From assembly GCA_937892735.1 (NCBI GenBank), contig CALBGL010000116.1, positions 1 to 9,205 of the forward strand: a DNA stretch of 9,205 nt. The letters run 5' to 3'. The translations under genes and the position numbers were made by a program. This DNA is from an uncultured Clostridia bacterium. Its GTDB lineage: Bacteria > Bacillota > Clostridia > Lachnospirales > Bianqueaceae. Shown here in pieces: positions 1 through 4,744 of the stretch; positions within the stretch are counted from its first letter, which is position 1, and each line of letters opens with the position of its first letter. Under the pieces are notes generated by a model. The model was not told the DNA's origin. It was given only the letters and a program-made list of their open reading frames with translations, and did not search any database.

Positions 1-180
1 TTTCTCATTACTTTTGGAGCGATGTAACATTTCCTCAGTCAGACCAATGAGAAAACCCCTGGATTTCTCATTACTTTTGGAGCGATGTAACATTTCCTCA
101 GTCAGACCAATGAGAAAACCCCTGGATTTCTCATTGCTTTTTAAGCCATGTAATATTTCTCCTGACCAACTAATGAGAAA
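1..180. repeat. 63-bp tandem repeat array with palindromic junctions
   Basis: Three units with a 63-bp period start at 1, 64 and 127. The first two are identical over all 63 bases. The third keeps the same length and the same ends but differs at 12 of the 36 inner positions, so it looks like the degenerate edge of an array that continues left of the window. Each unit begins TTTCTCATT and has AATGAGAAA at its positions 46-54. Across each junction these make a perfect 9-bp hairpin with a 9-base loop (ACCCCTGGA), at 46-72 and 109-135. The final AATGAGAAA (172-180) has no partner to its right. The function is not known to me; a dispersed intergenic repeat family or a transcribed hairpin array are both possible. 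Confidence 0.9.
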
Positions 181-202
181 ATGCACTAGGTATCCATGTT
201 AT

Positions 203-265
203 GGGCTGTGAAATCGCAATGTTCTTGGTGAGACATCGTAGGCATTTTGCAACAGGCCCCTTTTT
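203..265 (+). terminator. Possible imperfect intrinsic terminator
   Basis: GGGCTGT (203-209) can pair with ACAGGCCC (252-259) with one bulged G, and five T follow at 261-265. Shorter internal pairings such as ATGT with ACAT could shorten the large 42-base loop. It lies between the repeat array and the cassette promoter, where it would end transcripts coming from the left. The long loop and short T run make this a weak call. Apart from this and the promoter, I see no gene between 181 and 413. Confidence 0.3.
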
Positions 266-297
266 ACTTCTATGGATTGTGAAAAATGCAAAAAATA

Positions 298-327
298 TTG
301 ACAAAAAATCTAAGGCAGTTATATAAT
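298..327 (+). promoter_or_regulatory. Sigma-A promoter of the exporter cassette
   Basis: A perfect -35 box TTGACA (298-303) and a perfect -10 box TATAAT (322-327) are separated by 18 bp. Transcription should start near 333-335, leaving a leader of about 80 bases before the ATG at 414. That leader contains GTCAT (366-370) and ATGAC (382-386), which form a small AT-looped hairpin that may be chance. No regulator gene is adjacent. Confidence 0.85.
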
Positions 328-400
328 TAAGAAAAAGGACAGCAAGGATCTTTACTGGTTTGACGGTCATGATTTTATGTTATGACTTCCTTTCAGAATC

Positions 401-416
401 GGAGGTAATTAGTATG
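401..416 (+). promoter_or_regulatory. Strong ribosome site and ATG, out of frame with the permease
   Basis: GGAGG (401-405) stands 8 bases before an ATG at 414. This is the best start signal in the region, yet its frame gives only a 29-residue product ending at TGA 501-503. The membrane protein body runs in the -1 frame relative to it. That frame is open back to 413, just after a TAG at 410-412. One extra A in the four-A run at 422-425 would join the two and give an N-terminus MKVKRRLFWCNPYSWLVG. This site therefore decides how the first cassette gene should be read. Confidence 0.8.
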
Positions 417-430
417 AAGGTAAAAGGCGC

Positions 431-1246
431 TTGTTTTGGTGCAATCCTTATTCCTGGCTGGTCGGGCTCCTGGTATTTGCCATCTCGCTGGGCTCTTACG
501 TGATGTTTTCCAACTTCTTTCATAACTGGACGCATGTGGGATTCGAGGCGGCGGTGGAAGGCGCGCAGTTTGACTTTTATCCCATGCATGGATATACGCT
601 TATCCAACTCATAGGCCCTGTGTTGGCCGGTATCAGTGTATTGCCGGTGTTGCGTCTGAAACGTTGCATGCCCAATATATATCTGCGTACAGAACATGGG
701 TATCGTTTTTTCCTGAAGCGGGCGGTTGCGTATATTGTCTATGGCTGCGTGTTGATGTATGCGGCCTATGTGATTTTTCTGCTGATTGGCGCGTTAAATC
801 TTCCCATGTATTATACGGTCGATCGGTATCTCTTCGTAGAGATTACGGGGTGGGAATTTTCCCATCAGCATCCGGTTCTGTATTATCTGTTGGAAGGATT
901 TATACGCTATGTCCTGTTTATGTCGGTGTATGGCCTGTTTTCCGTCGCGCTCTCCTTTCTTACGGATAAAGAGTATCTGTGTATCCTCATTCCTATGATC
1001 TATTATAATTTCCTGGCAATCGCGGTATCCGCGCTGGAGGGGCTTGTCCAGGTGATCACCCAAGCGGAACTGAGGCCCAATCTTTTATTTTTGGCGCCCA
1101 CCTATACGGTGATGTCGAACGCACGCGCCTATGTGAACGGTTTTGCTATTATTTTTCCGCTGCTGCCCGTCATCGCTTTTTCGGTACTTGTGATCGTATA
1201 CCGGATTCGATGGGATCATAAGAGAGATGCCTATGGGGTGCGCTAG
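431..1246 (+). CDS. ABC-2-like membrane protein, first cassette subunit (5' frameshift likely)
   Basis: This is a 271-residue hydrophobic protein when read from the TTG at 431. About six membrane segments can be seen, near residues 8-27, 54-74, 98-120, 158-177, 182-201 and 240-262. A basic stretch between segments 2 and 3 resembles the cytoplasmic loop of ABC-2 permeases. The neighbouring ATPase makes a role as an exporter membrane subunit likely; the substrate is unknown. The TTG has no proper ribosome site. The true start is probably the ATG at 414, which is one base out of frame because of an apparent single-A loss at 422-425 (see separate entry). An in-frame ATG at 503 overlaps the TGA of the short upstream frame, but starting there would remove the first membrane segment. 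The 3' end overlaps the next gene by 20 bp. The family is assigned from topology and context only. Confidence 0.75.
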   Translation: MFWCNPYSWLVGLLVFAISLGSYVMFSNFFHNWTHVGFEAAVEGAQFDFYPMHGYTLIQLIGPVLAGISVLPVLRLKRCMPNIYLRTEHGYRFFLKRAVAYIVYGCVLMYAAYVIFLLIGALNLPMYYTVDRYLFVEITGWEFSHQHPVLYYLLEGFIRYVLFMSVYGLFSVALSFLTDKEYLCILIPMIYYNFLAIAVSALEGLVQVITQAELRPNLLFLAPTYTVMSNARAYVNGFAIIFPLLPVIAFSVLVIVYRIRWDHKRDAYGVR

Positions 1247-1859
1247 ATATATTTCCAAGGCGCGCTGGGGCATCTCTACGGGAGGTATCCTACTGATTTA
1301 TACCTTCTTCAACTGGATGTATTTCAGCCAGGGAGCGCCAGTGTATCAGAATCCATTCCTGCTGATTCTGATACACTTGGGATATTACGCGATCCTGTTT
1401 CCTTTCGACTATTCGAATACGATGATTGTTTGCCGACAGGAGGACTTGCGGGCATACTACGCGAAGGCCTTTCGGCAGATGGCGGCGGTCGCGGTTTGGT
1501 ACGTGATTCCGCTGCATGTCCTGATGTATGGGCTGGGATATGTATGGGGCGATGCGATGGACTGGCAGAAGATGGGGATCGCGCTTTTGTATAATAGCTG
1601 TAACGCAGTGTTCTTTGGCGGAGTATACCTTGTGTTTTCGAATCGATGGGGGACGTTTTTCGCCAAAGTCAGCCTGTATGTGCTGTTACTATTTTGTTAT
1701 GGGATCAACTTCGCGGGAGAATTTTTTGAAGCGGTGAACTTCCTGTATTTCGCCAGAGAGGCCATGTTTCATGCAGGGCTGATTCTGCGCTCTATAGGTT
1801 GTTACGGCATACTGTTCGGCGGGTTATATCTGATAAGCTATTCGAAGAGGAAGGAGTGA
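1227..1859 (+). CDS. Polytopic membrane protein, second cassette subunit
   Basis: A 210-residue protein with about six hydrophobic segments, starting near residues 15, 42, 87, 118, 145 and 184, and a basic C-terminus (SKRKE). It overlaps the end of the preceding permease by 20 bp, and its stop is five bases before the ATPase start, so it is almost certainly cotranscribed. The start could be the ATG at 1227 or the in-frame ATG at 1233. The purine-rich AAGAGAG just upstream suits 1233 better by spacing. No conserved motif that I recognise is present. It probably forms a membrane subunit of the same exporter, but an accessory role cannot be excluded. Confidence 0.75.
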   Translation: MPMGCARYISKARWGISTGGILLIYTFFNWMYFSQGAPVYQNPFLLILIHLGYYAILFPFDYSNTMIVCRQEDLRAYYAKAFRQMAAVAVWYVIPLHVLMYGLGYVWGDAMDWQKMGIALLYNSCNAVFFGGVYLVFSNRWGTFFAKVSLYVLLLFCYGINFAGEFFEAVNFLYFAREAMFHAGLILRSIGCYGILFGGLYLISYSKRKE

Positions 1860-1864
1860 GGAGG

Positions 1865-2482
1865 ATGGGCGAGGCGTGGATCACACTGAGTCATGTCTCC
1901 AAGGCATACAAGAAACAGGAGGTCATCCGGGATCTTTCGGTTTCGTTTGAGAAGGGAAAACGGTATGGGATCATGGGCTATAATGGTTCCGGGAAAAGTG
2001 TTCTCCTGAAGCTGATCGTGGGATTCGCGGCGGCGGATACCGGAGAGATTCGGATTGGCGAGCAGATTCTGGGGAAGGATATGGACTTTATTCCTCGCGC
2101 GGGGGTGGTCATCAACGCGCCGGAGTTTATGAACGGATTGTCCGGCAGGGATAATCTGCGGTTTCTGGCGGAAATCCGTGGGGAGATCGGAGAGGGGGAG
2201 ATCGATGAGATCATGAAAACCATGGGACTCTTCGAGGCCAGAAAGAAACGGGTAGGACAGTACTCGATGGGGATGCGGCAGCGTCTGCGCCTGGCCCAGG
2301 CGATCATGGAGCAGCCGGACATCCTGATCCTGGATGAGCCGATGAACGCGTTGGATAAAGAGGGGATCGCGTTAGTGAAGAAGATTCTGAACGAGTACAT
2401 GAATGAAGATCGGATCCTGATCTTTACCAGTCATAATAGGATCTGGCGGATGTATGCTATGAAATGGATGGAGGGCGTCTGA
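1865..2482 (+). CDS. ABC transporter ATP-binding protein (C-terminal frameshift likely)
   Basis: The ATPase that would power the adjacent membrane proteins, on the cytoplasmic face. Numbered from the ATG at 1865 (205 residues as read), Walker A is GYNGSGKS (38-45). The signature is YSMGM (133-137) in place of LSGGQ, a variant common in ABC-2 drug and bacteriocin exporters. Walker B is DILILDEP (152-159), the D-loop LD is at 163-164 and the H-loop histidine is His190. AAGGAG at 1851-1856 gives an 8-base spacing, which excludes starts further upstream. After SHNR (189-192) the protein loses family character. With one G added after 2440, the next frame reads DLADVCYEMDGGRLTAVEP, a typical ABC ending, and stops at 2497-2499 overlapping the next ATG as ATGA. 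The product would then be 211 residues. All catalytic motifs lie before the frameshift, so activity could survive. Confidence 0.93.
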   Translation: MGEAWITLSHVSKAYKKQEVIRDLSVSFEKGKRYGIMGYNGSGKSVLLKLIVGFAAADTGEIRIGEQILGKDMDFIPRAGVVINAPEFMNGLSGRDNLRFLAEIRGEIGEGEIDEIMKTMGLFEARKKRVGQYSMGMRQRLRLAQAIMEQPDILILDEPMNALDKEGIALVKKILNEYMNEDRILIFTSHNRIWRMYAMKWMEGV

Positions 2483-2495
2483 CGGCGGTGGAGCC

Positions 2496-3218
2496 ATGAG
2501 GACGTGGCGCAAGATCCTGCCGGTGGCGTTTGCCATATTTCTACTGTATCTTTGTGTATTATTCCTGCGGGGCAGGGAGAATTTCTCGGCCCTGGACTAT
2601 GTCTATGTTCTCTTCATGAGCGTGGAGGATATGGAAGCCTATCAGCAGACCGGCTGGGATGTGCTGTCAGTGATGGCCCAGCTGTTGCTGTTGGGATTGG
2701 GCGCACACCATGTCCTGTCGGATCTGCGAGAGATGAACCGGGGGATGCGTCAGTGGGTGGCGCTGCGGCTTTCGAGCATTCTGCGATATATCTGTTGGAC
2801 ACAAAGGCGGTGCCTGCTTTTCGGCCTGCAGTATGTAGCGACAGCAGCAATGAGTCTGCCGCTCGCGCTTTTCTGTACACACCCGCAGGCATTCCAGACG
2901 GCTTCAAGCGTACATCCCTTTACCCTTTCAGAAATCTGGATACTCGCATTGTTAGGGGTTCGATACCTGGTATGGATACAGATCGCGGGCTTGGCAGGCA
3001 TGTATTTTCTGGCCCGCCGCCATCGGTATGAACTGCTCCTGGGAGGCATGCTGATCGGGTGCGCCCTGTTGCTGGCGGCGGATGCCCTCGGGTTTGTGGC
3101 CTTTCGCATCGCGCCGATCGGAGAGCAGACGGCAGCCCTCCTGGTCCTATGCGTCCTTTACGCGCTGCTCTTTTATCTGGTCACCATACGTATGAAGGCG
3201 CCGGATGGTTTCAGCTAA
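2496..3218 (+). CDS. Polytopic membrane protein, third cassette subunit
   Basis: A 240-residue protein starting at the ATG at 2496, with about six hydrophobic stretches, near residues 8-25, 57-72, 107-126, 147-170, 180-200 and 212-231. A basic loop rich in arginine lies around residues 77-105. It is 14 bases from the ATPase stop as read, or overlaps it by ATGA if the ATPase frameshift is repaired; overlap implies translational coupling. I do not recognise the family. An ABC-2-like exporter subunit is the best inference from position and topology. It is the last cassette gene, and no convincing terminator follows it before the rplJ promoter. Confidence 0.75.
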   Translation: MRTWRKILPVAFAIFLLYLCVLFLRGRENFSALDYVYVLFMSVEDMEAYQQTGWDVLSVMAQLLLLGLGAHHVLSDLREMNRGMRQWVALRLSSILRYICWTQRRCLLFGLQYVATAAMSLPLALFCTHPQAFQTASSVHPFTLSEIWILALLGVRYLVWIQIAGLAGMYFLARRHRYELLLGGMLIGCALLLAADALGFVAFRIAPIGEQTAALLVLCVLYALLFYLVTIRMKAPDGFS

Positions 3219-3271
3219 GGCCGTTTCCAGGCGGGGTATGTTTACTCCAATAAATTTTTTTGATTTGGGGA

Positions 3272-3300
3272 TTGACAAAGTATTTGGAAGATGATATACT
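3272..3300 (+). promoter_or_regulatory. Sigma-A promoter of rplJ-rplL
   Basis: TTGACA (3272-3277) and TATACT (3295-3300) are separated by 17 bp, an ideal arrangement. Transcription should start around 3306-3308, directly at the 5' end of the L10 leader. The promoter begins 54 bases after the last cassette gene, so the ribosomal unit does not depend on cassette transcription. Confidence 0.9.
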
Positions 3301-3306
3301 ACAGAA

Positions 3307-3425
3307 GTTCTGTTACCGGAGACAGCTGGCGCCGTAAGGCTTAATGTATGCCCGCCGAGGTACAAAAGTCTGTAGTAATGATTGACTTTGATTAACCTCG
3401 TCCTTCTCTCCGGAAGGACTTTTTT
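3307..3425 (+). promoter_or_regulatory. Ribosomal protein L10 leader (autoregulatory attenuator)
   Basis: This untranslated leader carries hallmarks of the L10 leader family: GGAGACAG at 3318-3325, a GCC-GTAA-GGC hairpin at 3331-3340, a conserved-looking GGCTTAAT, and GCCGAGGT at 3354-3361. GGCG (3328-3331) can pair with CGCC (3353-3356). Alternatively CGAGGT (3356-3361) can pair with ACCTCG (3395-3400), supported inside by AAAGTC (3365-3370) with GACTTT (3384-3389). The second fold includes the first base of the terminator stem. In B. subtilis the L10(L12)4 complex binds such a leader and favours termination, lowering rplJL expression when L10 is in excess; the same is inferred here. Confidence 0.85.
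3400..3425 (+). terminator. Attenuator terminator of the L10 leader
   Basis: GTCCTTC (3400-3406) pairs perfectly with GAAGGAC (3413-3419) around a six-base loop, followed by six T (3420-3425). It lies about 50 bases before the rplJ start, as expected for a conditional terminator. Because nothing terminator-like follows the exporter cassette, it may also limit read-through from upstream. Confidence 0.88.
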
Positions 3426-3476
3426 CATGCGGCGGTATCAGGCGCTGCCGCGAAATCTATTTGGGAGGTGAATCAG

Positions 3477-3992
3477 GTGCCGAAGATTGAACAAAAGCAG
3501 CTTGTTATCAATGAGCTGAAGGAAAAGATCGAGAAGGCTTCTTCGATGGTGCTGGTGGATGCCCGCGGTTTGACTGTTGCGGAAGATACCGAGCTTCGTA
3601 AGGGGCTGCGTGAGAAGAATGTAGACTACAAGGTTTACAAGAACACGATGATCAATTTCGCGATTCAGGGCACTCCGTATGAGGAGTTGGCCAAGCATCT
3701 GGAGGGTCCGACGGCTGTAGCGATCAGCTATGACGACGCGACCGCAGCCGCAGGCGGTTTGGATCCGTTTGTGAGCAAGTTTGAGAAGCTGGAATTCAAG
3801 GCCGGCATAGTGGAGGGCGTGTATTATGACGCCAATACCATTGTGAAGATTGCTAAGATTCCGTCAAGAGAGGTTCTGCTGTCCAAGTTGTTGGGAAGCT
3901 TCAAGTCTCCCATGGCTTCTTTTGCTCGTGTAATCAACGAGGTGCTGAAGAGCAAGGGCGGCGAGAGCGCCGCGGCAAGCGACGCGGAGTAA
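3477..3992 (+). CDS. rplJ: 50S ribosomal protein L10
   Basis: L10 forms the base of the ribosomal stalk. Its N-terminal domain binds 23S rRNA next to L11, and its C-terminal helix carries the L7/L12 dimers. The 171-residue sequence begins MPKIEQKQLVINELKEKI and contains the family segment VDARGLTV near residue 30, followed by the conserved KNT motif near residue 56. The C-terminal part, LGSFKSPMASFARVINEVL, is the usual L12-binding helix region. The length is typical. I chose the GTG at 3477 over the in-frame GTG at 3468 because GGGAGG (3463-3468) lies 8 bases before 3477 and overlaps the other. It is preceded by the L10 leader and followed 49 bases later by rplL. Confidence 0.98.
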   Translation: MPKIEQKQLVINELKEKIEKASSMVLVDARGLTVAEDTELRKGLREKNVDYKVYKNTMINFAIQGTPYEELAKHLEGPTAVAISYDDATAAAGGLDPFVSKFEKLEFKAGIVEGVYYDANTIVKIAKIPSREVLLSKLLGSFKSPMASFARVINEVLKSKGGESAAASDAE

Positions 3993-4041
3993 TCTGCGCG
4001 TGGTTTGTATCCACTACACATTATCAGGAGGTTAAATCATT

Positions 4042-4413
4042 ATGGATAAGTTAAGTGTTCAGGAAATTATCGATGCTGTGAAGGAACTGTCTGTTCTGGA
4101 GCTGGCTGATCTGGTCAGCGCTGCTGAGGAAGAGTTTGGTGTAAGCGCTGCCGCAGGTGTTGCTGTTGTTGCTGCAGGTCCCGCTGAGGCTGCTGAGGAG
4201 AAGACTGAGTTCGACGTAGAGCTGACTGAGGTTGGCGCTGAGAAGATCAAGGTGATCAAGGTGGTTCGTGAGATCACTGGCCTGGGTCTGAAGGAAGCGA
4301 AGGACATGGTAGAGTCCGCTCCTAAGGTGCTGAAGGAAGCTGTCAGCAAGGACGAGGCTGACGAGCTTGTTAAGAAGCTGGAGGAAGTAGGAGCCAAGGC
4401 GACTCTGAAGTAA
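4042..4413 (+). CDS. rplL: 50S ribosomal protein L7/L12
   Basis: The stalk protein that recruits translation factors (EF-Tu, EF-G, IF2) and stimulates their GTPase activity; it is present in several copies bound to L10. The 123 residues show the three usual parts: an N-terminal dimerisation region (about 1-34), an alanine-rich flexible hinge (about 35-53), and a C-terminal factor-binding domain. The last contains the signature KVIKVVREITGLGLKEAKD (about residues 70-88). The sequence is full length. AGGAGG at 4026-4031 lies 10 bases before the ATG. Codon use is strongly biased (many GCT, CTG, AAG), as expected for a highly expressed gene. A strong terminator follows. Confidence 0.99.
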   Translation: MDKLSVQEIIDAVKELSVLELADLVSAAEEEFGVSAAAGVAVVAAGPAEAAEEKTEFDVELTEVGAEKIKVIKVVREITGLGLKEAKDMVESAPKVLKEAVSKDEADELVKKLEEVGAKATLK

Positions 4414-4434
4414 TTGACTTTACAATAAAAAACG

Positions 4435-4469
4435 CTGCCGTCTGTATTCATGCAGGCGGCAGTTTTTTT
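4435..4469 (+). terminator. Intrinsic terminator after rplL
   Basis: CTGCCGTCTG (4435-4444) pairs with CAGGCGGCAG (4453-4462) over 10 bp with one G-U pair, an eight-base loop, and seven T (4463-4469). A run of A at 4427-4432 would give the minus strand a T run as well, so it could work in both directions, though no minus-strand gene needs it. It should separate rplJL from rpoBC or pass only part of the transcripts. Confidence 0.92.
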
Positions 4470-4525
4470 AGAAGCTGGGTTTGTGTGAATGGAGATCTGA
4501 CGTTGGATGCAGGACAATACAACAC

Positions 4526-4554
4526 GCGCCCCCCTGGAAAAGATTCAGGGGCGC
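4526..4554 (+). other. GC-rich hairpin between rplL and rpoB
   Basis: GCG followed by six C and TG (4526-4536) can pair with CAGGGGCGC (4546-4554) if two C are bulged out; the loop is GAAAAGATT. It is not followed by a T run on either strand, so it is not a normal intrinsic terminator. It lies upstream of the rpoB promoter, so only read-through RNA from rplL would contain it. In E. coli the equivalent interval holds an attenuator and an RNase III processing site; a similar role here is only an analogy. Confidence 0.6.
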
Positions 4555-4578
4555 TAAAAAATTTTCAAAAATGAGACA

Positions 4579-4600
4579 CAGAGGCCTTGACAGGCCCCTG
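4579..4600. promoter_or_regulatory. Inverted repeat centred on the rpoB -35 box
   Basis: CAGAGGCC (4579-4586) and GGCCCCTG (4593-4600) match as inverted arms at 7 of 8 positions. The six bases between them are exactly the -35 hexamer TTGACA. Such a layout suits an operator for a dimeric repressor, but no known binding motif is recognised and it could be chance. Confidence 0.45.
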
Positions 4601-4615
4601 AAAATGTGCTATCAT
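4587..4615 (+). promoter_or_regulatory. Sigma-A promoter of rpoB-rpoC
   Basis: TTGACA (4587-4592) and TATCAT (4610-4615) are spaced by 17 bp. A TG at 4607-4608, one base before the -10 box, makes it an extended -10 promoter. Transcription should start near 4621-4623, giving a leader of about 120 bases before the rpoB ATG. Lying after the rplL terminator, it gives rpoBC its own transcription start. Confidence 0.88.
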
Positions 4616-4668
4616 CTTATATTGCCATCACTGTGTCAAAAGAGACATATACTAATGATAGCACATTT
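4602..4668. repeat. 14-bp perfect inverted repeat spanning the rpoB start region
   Basis: AAATGTGCTATCAT (4602-4615) is repeated in exact inverted orientation at 4655-4668, with 39 bases between. The left arm contains the rpoB -10 box. The right arm lies in the 5' untranslated region. Beyond the right arm, the minus strand reads TTGACCGG, matching the TTGACAGG of the forward -35 region, but only 10 bases rather than 17 before TATCAT. A smaller 6-bp hairpin (TGTGTC 4632-4637 with GACATA 4644-4649) lies within. Confidence 0.9.
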
Positions 4669-4744
4669 CCGGTCAAAAAGCAACTGATTTTTACGGAAAA
4701 CCAAATAAGAGCTTTAGAAATTCTTCAAGGGGTGAAACGTATTT

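Noticed and set aside
1..180. CRISPR array with 27-base palindromic repeats and 36-base spacers
   Set aside because: The geometry fits, but two of the spacer-like segments are identical and the third is two-thirds identical to them. True spacers are unrelated to each other, and no cas gene is present.
14..211. 65-residue repeat protein encoded by the tandem array
   Set aside because: It has only a TTG start, no ribosome site, and is open merely because the 63-bp period is a multiple of three. The hairpin symmetry explains the DNA better.
366..386. GTCAT/ATGAC inverted repeat in the cassette leader as an operator
   Set aside because: Only 5-bp arms around an AT-rich loop, which is common by chance.
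414..503. 29-residue leader or bacteriocin-like peptide before the exporter
   Set aside because: Start signals are excellent, but the same DNA in the other frame encodes a clear membrane segment continuous with the permease. A one-base frameshift is simpler. It also lacks a double-glycine leader.
2504..3031. 175-codon frame overlapping the third membrane protein
   Set aside because: It overlaps a hydrophobic, well-placed gene in another frame, lacks a ribosome site and shows no domain.
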